A DNA stretch of 29,802 nucleotides, taken from Bacteroidales bacterium (lineage in GTDB: Bacteria; Bacteroidota; Bacteroidia; Bacteroidales; JAOZVK01). Below, one piece after another: positions 22,556 through 29,802 of this stretch. Position numbers and translations under genes: made by a program. The notes beneath the pieces are model-generated. The model was not told the origin of the DNA. It saw nothing but the letters and a program-made list of their open reading frames with translations, and ran no database searches. Numbering within the stretch: position 1 is the first letter of the stretch; the number at the start of each line of letters is the position of its first letter. The stretch lies in contig JAOZVK010000009.1 of NCBI GenBank assembly GCA_029938185.1, positions 1 through 29,802 of the forward strand, written 5' to 3'.

Positions 22556-23551
22556 TTAAGGTACTTCAATAGTATTAAGTATTTCGCTAATAATTTCTTC
22601 TGATGTAATATTTAAAGCTTCTGCTTCATATGTAAGTCCAATTCTATGTCGCAATACATCGTGACAAACTGCTCTAACATCTTCAGGAATAACATAACCT
22701 CGCCGTTTAATAAATGCATATGCTTTTGCTGCCAATGAAAGATTAATACTGGCTCTTGGCGAAGCTCCAAAGTTTATTAACTCTTTAAATTTTTCGAGCT
22801 TATACTCTTGAGGAAAGCGTGTAGCAAAAACAATATCTACTATATAATTCTCAATTTTTTCGTCCATATAAACGTCTTTTACTACGTTTCTTGCTTTTAT
22901 AATATCTTCAGATTTCAATATTGTATTAGACTTAGGAAATTTTTTTGCAATATTTGATCTTATAATAAGTTTTTCTTCTTCTCTTTTTGGGTAATTTATA
23001 ATAACTTTTAACATAAACCTATCTACCTGGGCTTCAGGCAAAGGGTATGTTCCTTCTTGCTCAATAGGGTTTTGTGTTGCTAAAACCAAAAAAGGTTCTT
23101 CAAGTTTAAAAGTTTCAGAGCCTATTGTTACTTGTCGTTCTTGCATAGCTTCCAAAAGTGCACTTTGAACTTTTGCAGGTGAACGGTTTATTTCATCTGC
23201 CAAAATAAAATTCGAAAAAATAGGTCCTTTTTTTATAATAAATTCTTCCTTTTTTTGGCTATATATCATTGTTCCAAGCAAGTCGGCAGGTAATAAGTCT
23301 GGAGTAAACTGAATACGACTAAAATTTGCATCAATAATATTTGCTAATGTATTTATAGCTAATGTTTTTGCAAGTCCTGGAACACCCTCCAACAAAACAT
23401 GTCCATCGGATAATAAGCCTATTAATAAGCCCTCAACTAAATGTTGTTGTCCTATAATTACTTTACCCATTTCGATTTTAATAAGATCAACAAATTCGCT
23501 TTCTTTTTGTATTTTTTCGTTTAACTCTCTAATATTAACTGTTTCTGTCAT
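22556..23551 (-). CDS. MoxR-type AAA+ ATPase of the Bat locus
   Basis: This 331-residue AAA+ protein has Walker A GVPGLAKT (56-63), Walker B FILADEINRSPAKVQSALLE and the sensor segment FLVLATQNPIEQEGTYPLPE, followed by the arginine-containing AQVDRFMLKV. Length and motifs are typical of the MoxR family, chaperone-like ATPases that act on VWA proteins; the likely partners here are BatA, BatB and the DUF58 protein. It is the first gene of the minus-strand run. A variant hairpin, GGCTC-TTC-GAGCC at 23596-23608, lies 44 nt before its start. Confidence 0.93.
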   Translation of the reverse strand: MTETVNIRELNEKIQKESEFVDLIKIEMGKVIIGQQHLVEGLLIGLLSDGHVLLEGVPGLAKTLAINTLANIIDANFSRIQFTPDLLPADLLGTMIYSQKKEEFIIKKGPIFSNFILADEINRSPAKVQSALLEAMQERQVTIGSETFKLEEPFLVLATQNPIEQEGTYPLPEAQVDRFMLKVIINYPKREEEKLIIRSNIAKKFPKSNTILKSEDIIKARNVVKDVYMDEKIENYIVDIVFATRFPQEYKLEKFKELINFGASPRASINLSLAAKAYAFIKRRGYVIPEDVRAVCHDVLRHRIGLTYEAEALNITSEEIISEILNTIEVP

Positions 23552-23595
23552 ACTTAATTACTCTTTACATGATTTAAAAATTGCTCGACAAATTT

Positions 23596-23640
23596 GGCTC
23601 TTCGAGCCTTTTAATGTTGCTTACGCCTTGATTATCTTAC
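23596..23640 (+). repeat. Intergenic hairpin repeat, partial copy
   Basis: Plus orientation. The stem is GGCTC-TTC-GAGCC, followed by TTTTAATGTTGCTTACGCC. The distal part is lost. It is upstream of the MoxR gene. Confidence 0.8.
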
Positions 23641-23774
23641 TATTATCAATTAATTAAAAAGTAAAATAAATGTACGTTAGCAGACTTTAAAAGTGACAAA
23701 TTTATATACTGATATAGCTTTTTCCAAAAACTTTTTGTTTTTACTAATGTTTTTTAACTTTTTTTAACTTTGCT

Positions 23775-23886
23775 TTAAGTTTAGTCTTTAGTTGGCAGTC
23801 TTCATTGCTATTGATTGTGGACTATCAGACATATTTAAAGTAATAATTTTGCAATTTTGTTTGTAGCTTAGCTACGCTAAGATTTA
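23775..23886 (+). repeat. Inverted repeat partner left of purB
   Basis: It starts TTTAGTCTTTAGTTGGCAGT, then has TATCAGAC and GCAATTTTGTTTGTAGCTTA with the hairpin GTAGC-TTA-GCTAC. The same sequence with changes lies in opposite orientation at about 26050-26150. GGCAGTCTTC-type runs are common intergenic Bacteroidota repeats. Confidence 0.65.
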
Positions 23887-23933
23887 ATATATTAATGTAT
23901 CGAAAACCACACAACTAAATTATGTTTATAACT

Positions 23934-24036
23934 AAGTACTGTTACAAAAGTTTTTCGACATTTACTTATTCAGAACTTCCTGATTTGATTGACTTTGTAC
24001 TAATGCGTAAGCAACTATAAATATGTCGAAGACCTT
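23934..24036 (-). repeat. Intergenic hairpin repeat, full copy
   Basis: Minus orientation. It starts AAGTACTGTTACAAAAGTTT and ends GCGTAAGCAACTATAAATAT then GTCGAAGACC. It belongs to the 813 bp gap between the MoxR gene and purB, which is mostly repeats: three copies of this family and one half of an inverted pair. Confidence 0.85.
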
Positions 24037-24154
24037 AAACAATAAGTTATGTGTAGAATAAATAAAACATGGCAAAGTTATATACTGAATATGAAATATG
24101 CAATTTTCAATTTTATATTTTAATCATAATAGTTACTTTTGTAACTATATTTTT

Positions 24155-24230
24155 GGCTTTTCGAGCCTTTTTACTTTGCTTACGCCTAAATATTTTTACT
24201 ATTGTTGATTTTCAGTTGATTAAAAAGCAA
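24155..24230 (+). repeat. Intergenic hairpin repeat, partial copy
   Basis: Plus orientation. GGCTT-TTC-GAGCC keeps pairing through one T:G wobble. It continues TTTTTACTTTGCTTACGCC and is drifted beyond. Confidence 0.7.
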
Positions 24231-24364
24231 TATATATTTGTGCGTAAAATGATATTTAAAAACCAAACTTTTAATGGACATTTTTAAAAACTCTTAGTTT
24301 AAAATAATACAAAACTGGGATTTTTAGAAGTATCCTATTACTAATTGCCATAAAAATACATAAT

Positions 24365-25708
24365 ATGAATTTAAACGAATTAACAGCCATATCGCCAATT
24401 GATGGTAGATATCGTAGTAAATCAATTGAATTGTCTAATTATTTCTCTGAATTTGCATTAATAAAATATAGGGTACTAATTGAAGTTGAATATTTTATTG
24501 CATTATGTAAGCTTCCGCTTGAACAGCTAAAAAGTTTTGATAAAAACAATTTTAAGCATTTAAGAGAATTGTATCAAAATTTTAAAATTAGCGACGCTGA
24601 AAAAATTAAAAATATCGAAAAAACTACCAATCATGATGTAAAGGCGGTTGAGTATTTTATAAAAGAAAAATTTGAGAAGTTAAATATTAATAAATATAAA
24701 GAGTTTATTCACTTTGGTTTAACTTCGCAGGATATAAACAATACGGCAGTACCATATTCGTTAAAAGATGCATTGCATGATGTATATTATCCTTCAATTG
24801 AAAAACTATTATTAAGCCTTTATACTATTTCGGAGGAAAGTGAAGAGGTTTCTATGTTGGCAAGAACTCATGGACAACCAGCATCACCTACCAGATTGGG
24901 AAAAGAGATTTATGTTTTTATTGAAAGATTACAAAAACAAATTGGCTTGATGAAATTAATTCCATTTTCTGCTAAATTTGGAGGTGCAACTGGAAATTTT
25001 AATGCCCACCATGTAGCCTATCCAAATTTTGATTGGATAAAATTTGCAAATTCATTTGTAAACCATGTTTTAGAATTAGACCGTTCACAAACTACTACAC
25101 AAATAGAGCATTATGATAATATGTCTGCAATGTTTGATAGTTTAAAAAGAGTTAATAATATATTAATTGATTTGTGTAGAGATATATGGACATATATTTC
25201 GATGGAATATTTCAAACAAAAGATAAAAGAAGGAGAAATAGGCTCATCTGCTATGCCACATAAGGTTAATCCAATTGATTTTGAAAATGCTGAAGGAAAT
25301 CTTGGCGTTGCTAATGCATTATATGAACACCTTTCGGCAAAGTTACCAATATCAAGACTACAGAGAGACCTAACTGACTCTACTGTATTAAGAAACATTG
25401 GTGTACCTATAGCTCATTCAATAATTGCAGTAAATTCGATAATCAAAGGTCTTAATAAATTGCTATTAAACAAAGTTGCAATAAAAAAAGATTTAGATAA
25501 TAATTATGTTGTTATTGCCGAAGCTATTCAAACAATTTTGCGAAGAGAAGCATATCCAAATCCTTATGAAGCATTGAAGCAACTAACTAGAACAAATGAA
25601 ACAATAAATGCCGAGAGTATGTCAAAATTTATTAATAGTTTAGATGTTAGTGATAGTTTAAAAAAAGAATTATTAAAAATAACTCCTGAAAATTATACGG
25701 GAATTTAA
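24365..25708 (+). CDS. purB: Adenylosuccinate lyase
   Basis: The 447-residue enzyme cleaves SAICAR to AICAR and adenylosuccinate to AMP, releasing fumarate, in purine synthesis. The superfamily signature SSAMPHKVNPIDFENAEGNL is present near residue 297, with the catalytic Ser in the flexible loop. SPIDGRYRSKSIELSNYFSE at the start and MLARTHGQPASPTRLGKE (catalytic His) mark the other conserved regions. The length is that of the E. coli-type enzyme. It is the first plus-strand gene and stands alone. The stop codon TAA runs directly into a repeat hairpin (25708-25720), and an inverted pair of another repeat flanks the gene. Confidence 0.96.
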   Translation: MNLNELTAISPIDGRYRSKSIELSNYFSEFALIKYRVLIEVEYFIALCKLPLEQLKSFDKNNFKHLRELYQNFKISDAEKIKNIEKTTNHDVKAVEYFIKEKFEKLNINKYKEFIHFGLTSQDINNTAVPYSLKDALHDVYYPSIEKLLLSLYTISEESEEVSMLARTHGQPASPTRLGKEIYVFIERLQKQIGLMKLIPFSAKFGGATGNFNAHHVAYPNFDWIKFANSFVNHVLELDRSQTTTQIEHYDNMSAMFDSLKRVNNILIDLCRDIWTYISMEYFKQKIKEGEIGSSAMPHKVNPIDFENAEGNLGVANALYEHLSAKLPISRLQRDLTDSTVLRNIGVPIAHSIIAVNSIIKGLNKLLLNKVAIKKDLDNNYVVIAEAIQTILRREAYPNPYEALKQLTRTNETINAESMSKFINSLDVSDSLKKELLKITPENYTGI

Positions 25709-25745
25709 GGTCTTCGACCTATTTAATGTTGCTTACGCATTTTTA
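25708..25745 (+). terminator. Hairpin repeat overlapping the purB stop codon
   Basis: AGGTC-TTC-GACCT begins on the last base of the purB stop codon and continues TATTTAATGTTGCTTACGCA. It is a partial repeat copy that lies in the 3' end of the transcript. There is no strong T tract, so termination is only a guess. Confidence 0.6.
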
Positions 25746-25792
25746 CAAACAAAACAAAAAATTTGGAGCAATATATAAAATTTGCTAAAGAT

Positions 25793-25855
25793 GGTTTTTG
25801 ACCTATTTAATGCTGTTAAATATATACTATTAATCAATACTTTAACATAACAAAA
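25793..25855 (+). repeat. Intergenic hairpin repeat, decayed copy
   Basis: GGTTTTTGACCTATTTAATG is a decayed hairpin end, followed by a weakly kept distal part (ACTATTAATCAATACTTTAAC). It lies in the 583 bp gap between purB and the sensor gene. No gene was found in that gap. Confidence 0.6.
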
Positions 25856-26045
25856 TACTAAAAAACCCTTGTTTGTGTAATGACTTAAATTTAGGATAAA
25901 TTTGGGTGGTATAATATTTGTCATAAATATTTAAATTAAAGTTTAATTTTGTAATTTGATAAAATTATAAATATATTGTGAATAATTTTGACTCTTAATA
26001 CTTATTTTTTTGCATATGCAACATTAAATAGAATAAACTTGTAGA

Positions 26046-26150
26046 GTCTTAAAGTAGCAAAGCTACAAACAAAATTGCTAAATTTTTTTATTTAAAAGTC
26101 TGATAACTTTTAGCTTTAAAGATTGTGAACTAAAAACTAAATTTCAGAAA
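26046..26150 (-). repeat. Inverted repeat partner right of purB
   Basis: Read on the minus strand it matches 23775-23886: TTTAGTTTTTAGTT, TATCAGAC, GCAATTTTGTTTGTAGCTTT and the hairpin GTAGC-TTT-GCTAC. About 25 bases around the hairpin match with one change. Confidence 0.65.
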
Positions 26151-26291
26151 TTTGTATTGATATATCATAACAACTTTGTTTTTTTAACACAGTTTCACAA
26201 CATGATAATATAATAATTTAATAACCTTATACATCTTTTTTGAGTTTATTAAAATTTAATTTGAAAAAGAAATTATAAAAAAAAATAACAA

Positions 26292-27965
26292 GTGAAATTA
26301 AGAACCAAACTTCCACTGTTTTCAAGTATAACTGTTGTTATATCAGTAAGTTTAGTTGCCATGTTTTCTATAGTGGGTTTTTATAATCAAACTTCGAAAT
26401 ATATAAATGATTATGAAAGCGAAGAACTATTCAAAATAAAAAAAGATCTTGAAGACCATGTGAATATAGCATATAACATGATTTCCAATAGCTATGCAAA
26501 TTCACGAAGATCAGCAATAGAACGATTGTATGGTATTAAATTTAGTGAAGATGGTAATGAAAATATAAAAATGTTTACAGTAAATGCTCTTAGAATTACT
26601 ATTGATAATATTAGGGCAATAAGGTTTAAAAAAGAAGGTTACATATGGATAAATGATGTAAATCCTCCATACAAGGTTATTCTACACCCAATCAAACCCG
26701 AAATGGAACAACAGTCGCATGTAATTAATCTAAAAGAAACCGACCAGAATATATACGAAGCATTTGCTGATATATGTAATGAAAGTGGTTCTGGTTTTTT
26801 ACGATATAATTTTTATAAAGAAGGATTGTTAGTGAAAGTTCCTAAAATTAGTTATATAAAACTATTTGAACCTTTGGGCTGGGTAATTGGTTCTGGTGCT
26901 TATATTGACAATATTGAAAATGCTGTAAAACAAAAAAGAAAAATACTTAGAGATCAAGTATTTGGAATGATTTTGTTTACATTTATAATTTCAGCAGCAC
27001 TTATCGTATTAGCTTCGGTTATTTTATTTAGATATGGTCATAATATTTCAAACTCAATATCAATTATTGAAAAACATTTAGTATTTTTATCAAGAGGTGA
27101 AACTGTTAGTAAAATAACAAGAAAACGTAAAGATGAAATAGGAAAAATGTATTTATCGCTAAATGATGTTATTGACGGCTTTAGCTCATATACTGAATTT
27201 ACAAAGCAAATTAGAAATGGTAAACTTGATGCAGCTTTTAAAACATTAAGTTTGAATGACGAACTGGGAAATTCTCTTCTTTTGATGAGAAAAAGTTTAC
27301 AAGATGCTAAAAAAGAAGAAAATCAAAGAAAAATAGACAACGAAAAAACAATATGGACAAATACTGGTCAGGCAATGATTGAAGATATCTTACGTAGACA
27401 ACGTGAAGATATTAACATGCTTTCTCATGATATTATTAATAGTTTGGTAAAATATATCAATGCAAATCAAGGTGGAATTTTTCTATATAATGATGATGAC
27501 CCAGATGATATTTATTTATACCAGTCAGCAATATTTGCATATAACCGTAATAGGTTTCACAAAAAACGAATAGAATTAGGTGATGGTATAATCGGAGCTT
27601 GTGCTCTTGAGAAAAAAACTATATACATGACAAATATTCCTAATAATTATATTGAGATAACATCAGGATTAGGAACTGCAAACCCCAAGAGTTTATTAAT
27701 TGTACCACTAAAACTCGAAGATAGTATATATGGGATAATAGAAATTGCTTCTTTTGAAACACTTAAAGATTATGAAATACATTTTATCGAAAAAATTTCA
27801 GAAAGTATTTCAGCAACCTTTCTATCTATAAAAGCTAATAACCAAACACAGAAATTACTAAAACAATTTAGAGAACAAGCTGACGAGAAAGAAAAACGAG
27901 AAAAAGAAATGCAAGAAAGTATTGAAGAATTGAAAATGCTAAAGGAACAATTTAATATAAAATAA
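26292..27965 (+). CDS. Cache-HAMP-GAF membrane sensor protein
   Basis: Translation starts at GTG. The 557-residue protein has a membrane segment at about 9-31 and an extracytoplasmic single-Cache-type domain at about 35-210 (GYIWINDVNPPYKVILHPIK; WVIGSGAYIDNIE). A second membrane segment lies near 223-247, then a HAMP-like region at about 250-305. A GAF domain follows at about 355-515 (GGIFLYNDDDPDD, ELGDGIIGACALEKKTIYM, PLKLEDSIYGIIEIAS) and a C-terminal coiled coil at about 518-555. Related Bacteroidota proteins often carry a histidine kinase, cyclase or methyl-accepting output; none is present here. It may signal through a partner. The stop codon TAA runs into a repeat hairpin. Confidence 0.85.
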   Translation: MKLRTKLPLFSSITVVISVSLVAMFSIVGFYNQTSKYINDYESEELFKIKKDLEDHVNIAYNMISNSYANSRRSAIERLYGIKFSEDGNENIKMFTVNALRITIDNIRAIRFKKEGYIWINDVNPPYKVILHPIKPEMEQQSHVINLKETDQNIYEAFADICNESGSGFLRYNFYKEGLLVKVPKISYIKLFEPLGWVIGSGAYIDNIENAVKQKRKILRDQVFGMILFTFIISAALIVLASVILFRYGHNISNSISIIEKHLVFLSRGETVSKITRKRKDEIGKMYLSLNDVIDGFSSYTEFTKQIRNGKLDAAFKTLSLNDELGNSLLLMRKSLQDAKKEENQRKIDNEKTIWTNTGQAMIEDILRRQREDINMLSHDIINSLVKYINANQGGIFLYNDDDPDDIYLYQSAIFAYNRNRFHKKRIELGDGIIGACALEKKTIYMTNIPNNYIEITSGLGTANPKSLLIVPLKLEDSIYGIIEIASFETLKDYEIHFIEKISESISATFLSIKANNQTQKLLKQFREQADEKEKREKEMQESIEELKMLKEQFNIK

Positions 27966-28015
27966 GGTCTTCGACCTATTTAATGTGGCTTATGCATTCT
28001 ATTAATATGTAAATT
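27965..28015 (+). terminator. Hairpin repeat overlapping the sensor gene stop codon
   Basis: AGGTC-TTC-GACCT (27965-27977) starts on the last base of the stop codon and continues TATTTAATGTGGCTTATGCA. The distal part of the repeat is missing after about 28015. Confidence 0.6.
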
Positions 28016-28108
28016 AACAATATATGGTCATTGTGTAAAACCAACATTTTGTAAAATTGTAATTTATTGTAATTATGGCGAAAGCAATATTATCAATTAC
28101 TTAATATG

Positions 28109-28292
28109 GGGCTACCCGTCAGAAGTTGGACAGTCTTGTTTATCAGGCATTTCGTAACAGGATAAAAATCAATCCTGTTAATCCTGTAAATCCTGTCAAA
28201 AAATAAAATAATGTCCGATACTATACGTTGTAACCTAATATGGCATGATACCAAATACTAAAAAAGCTGTTCAACTTTAGACGGAATAGCCC
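28109..28292. mobile_element. MITE-like element with imperfect inverted ends
   Basis: GGGCTACCCGTCAGAAGTTG then GACAG at 28109-28133 is mirrored by CTGTTCAACTTTAGACGG then AATAGCCC at 28267-28292, about 20 of 25 positions matching. The roughly 130 bp between are non-coding and hold a CAGGAT/ATCCTGT repeat. No target duplication is clear. It is probably a decayed non-autonomous element. It makes up much of the 477 bp gap upstream of the trefoil protein gene. Confidence 0.65.
28157..28200. repeat. CAGGAT / ATCCTGT short repeat
   Basis: ACAGGAT is followed by ATCCTGTTAATCCTGTAAAT and CCTGTC, a well-formed copy of a repeat common between bacterial genes. A decayed copy lies at 4572-4616. Confidence 0.75.
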
Positions 28293-28442
28293 AAATTATT
28301 AATTTTGCCATTTTCATTAAGTTTTTTTTTATTGTTAAAATTTTTACACAATATATATTTATACTTAAATAATTCAATATATTAATTTAAGCGAGGAAGC
28401 CAAAAATCGTTAAGAGTAGGCAATAAATTTAATATAAATTAA

Positions 28443-29537
28443 ATGAAAAAACAGTTTTTAATTGTAACAGTAATGGTAATGCTTTTTGGCATTAGTATAA
28501 ATACTGATGCACAACCAACAAGAGGAGCAAAACTGCCTACTGGAAAAAAATTTATTATACAATCAGCAGTTCATTATGGTAGAAGCGGAAAAGGTTGTTG
28601 GGAAAAACCAGGAGGAGGTTCAATGGCAGGCAAAGGCGAAAATATACGTATTTGGAATATTGACAATGCGCCAACAAAAAGATTCACACTTGTTCAATCA
28701 AATGAAAGTGGATGGTACGAAATATATATTGGAGACATAAAAACTTCACGTATAGATGTTTCAGGTGGAAAATTAAATAAAGGCGACAATGTTCATATAT
28801 GGGAGCGAAATAGAGGTAAAAACCAAAAATTTTTGTTTAAACATCTTGGTGGTGGACGTTATAAAATTTATACCAAAAATGGAAGAATAATAAACCTTAA
28901 AAATCAAGGTGCAGGAAACGGAACAAATGTACAAATATGGAACGATCATAATGGTTTGCATAATGAATGGTATTTATTGGATAACAGAACACGAAAAGGT
29001 ATTTTACCAATAGCTACAACAACAACCAGATCTTCAAGACTTGTAGGCGTAAAAGTTCCAGAAGGTATATATCAAATACAATCTGCAATGAGCTATGGAC
29101 GTAGTAATAAAGGATATTTACATTTTCCAGGATCAAATTGGTATAAACAAGGGATTTCAATGAGTATTTGGACAAATAATAATTCTCCACAGACGATGTT
29201 TCATTTTCATAAATATCATAACAATTCATATTACACAATAACAGCTGGCAAACGTAAATATCGACAACTTGCAATGGATTGTAAAGGCGGAAAAACATCA
29301 AAAGGAACACCAATACATAGTTGGAAAACGCATAATGGAACATCGCAACAGTTTTCTCTAAAACATCTTGGTAATGGTCGATTTAAAATATATCACCGAA
29401 GCGGAAAAGTTGTATGTTTAAAAGATAATAAACACGATAATAACGGAAATAAAGTACATCTCTGGAATGACCACAACGCAATAACTACCGAGTGGTATTT
29501 GATAAATATAGCAACAAAACAAAAATTTGTTCCCTAA
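28443..29537 (+). CDS. Secreted protein with two ricin-type beta-trefoil domains
   Basis: The 364-residue protein has a signal peptide (residues 1-23, cleavage after TDA). Two halves of about 150 residues follow. They correspond closely: QSAVHYGRSGKG with QSAMSYGRSNKG, KHLGGGRYKIYTKNGRIINL with KHLGNGRFKIYHRSGKVVCL, and QIWNDHNGLHNEWYLL with HLWNDHNAITTEWYLI. The repeated pattern of Gly..(V/I)xIW and final NEWYL is that of ricin B-like (QxW) trefoils. Such domains bind sugars, so an extracellular lectin is likely. No catalytic domain and no sorting tail are visible. The two halves arose by internal duplication. The gene stands alone, followed by a second MITE copy. Confidence 0.85.
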   Translation: MKKQFLIVTVMVMLFGISINTDAQPTRGAKLPTGKKFIIQSAVHYGRSGKGCWEKPGGGSMAGKGENIRIWNIDNAPTKRFTLVQSNESGWYEIYIGDIKTSRIDVSGGKLNKGDNVHIWERNRGKNQKFLFKHLGGGRYKIYTKNGRIINLKNQGAGNGTNVQIWNDHNGLHNEWYLLDNRTRKGILPIATTTTRSSRLVGVKVPEGIYQIQSAMSYGRSNKGYLHFPGSNWYKQGISMSIWTNNNSPQTMFHFHKYHNNSYYTITAGKRKYRQLAMDCKGGKTSKGTPIHSWKTHNGTSQQFSLKHLGNGRFKIYHRSGKVVCLKDNKHDNNGNKVHLWNDHNAITTEWYLINIATKQKFVP

Positions 29538-29657
29538 TTATAGTGTGCATCTATAAAGTTTCGGTGTGGTTAATCTTGTTAAATATTAGAAAGTTAAATA
29601 ACTTTTGTACAATTAATTAAAAAGCCACACTGAAAGTATTTTTGTGAAAAACTTATG

Positions 29658-29802
29658 ATAATTTTTCATTTATCGCTTGATACTTCTAGGATTTAAAACC
29701 TTATTTTTTGTTTTAACCTTAATAGAAATAAAGTTTAATCGTCATTGTTAACCTTATTACCTTATTTAAACGATTATAAATAAGGTAATAAGGTTTAAGA
29801 AA
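29658..29802. mobile_element. Second MITE copy, cut by the window edge
   Basis: From 29661 the sequence matches 3083-3225 closely (TTTATCGCTTGA, GATTTAAAACCTTATTTTTT, AAGTTTAATCGTCATTNTTA). The inner inverted repeat is perfect here: 19 bp arms at 29750-29768 and 29777-29795 with an 8 nt loop. The element's outer three bases differ from the first copy. Its right end lies beyond the window. Confidence 0.85.

Noticed and set aside
24069..24287. Plus-strand frame of 72 residues in the MoxR-purB gap
   Set aside because: It reads straight through a repeat copy (GGCTTTTCGAGCC and GCTTACGCC), is rich in Phe and Ile from AT-rich DNA, and matches no family pattern.
23552..24364. Bacteroidota-type promoters (TTTG, TAnnTTTG) for the MoxR gene and purB
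   Set aside because: Many partial matches occur in such AT-rich sequence and none stands out, so I make no call.
25733..25924. Minus-strand frame of 63 residues after purB
   Set aside because: It overlaps two repeat copies and has no recognisable domain. An AT-rich chance frame is the simpler view.
93..28015. CRISPR array made of the regularly placed repeats
   Set aside because: Copies are kilobases apart, differ in length and orientation, and are not separated by spacers.
28380..28440. Small RNA or tRNA-like element before the trefoil gene
   Set aside because: GCGAGGAAGCC and nearby bases do not fold into a cloverleaf or any RNA family I can recognise.
29538..29556. Terminator after the trefoil gene (TTATAG / CTATAA)
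   Set aside because: A 6 bp all-weak stem with no T tract is expected often by chance in AT-rich DNA.

Overview
The window is very AT-rich chromosomal DNA from a member of the Bacteroidota, most likely Bacteroidales or a related order. I infer this from the complete set of Bat (Bacteroides aerotolerance) genes, the general lack of Shine-Dalgarno sequences, and the protein families present. No rRNA, tRNA or CRISPR array was recognised.

Layout. From 23551 down to 193, everything with clear coding potential is on the minus strand. In transcription order: a MoxR AAA+ ATPase, a DUF58 protein, a membrane protein of the Bat locus, a receiver-AAA ATPase with a Toprim-like partner, batA, thrA, thrB, a truncated DUF1016 gene, thrC, a small antitoxin-like gene, batB, a DUF262/DUF1524 protein, a PUA-like-AAA ATPase with an HNH partner, batC, batD and batE. 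The eight Bat genes are thus complete and in the usual order but are split by three blocks: a defence-like pair, the threonine operon (itself holding a decayed gene), and a second defence-like block. To the right, on the plus strand, are purB, a Cache-HAMP-GAF sensor protein and a secreted protein with two ricin-like trefoils.

Repeats. The most striking non-coding signal is a family of about 100 bp with roughly 20 full or partial copies, almost all between genes. One end is a short hairpin (GGTC-TTC-GACC) followed by TATTTAATGTTGCTTACGC. The other end reads TCGAAAAACTTTTGT. Copies sit next to genes in a fixed orientation: the hairpin end faces the gene, overlapping the stop codon in five genes and lying about 10 to 50 nt before the start codon in nine. 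Sequence variants of the hairpin keep base pairing. There are also a 229 bp MITE-like element with an 8 bp target duplication (second copy at the right edge), a roughly 185 bp element with inverted ends, an inverted repeat pair around purB, and several common short Bacteroidota repeats.

Function. The Bat proteins are thought to form an inner-membrane and periplasmic VWA/TPR assembly driven by MoxR, linked to stress and oxygen tolerance. thrABC makes threonine from aspartate and purB acts in purine synthesis. The three inserted modules resemble anti-phage or restriction systems. The receiver-AAA plus Toprim pair is the best candidate for something undescribed.
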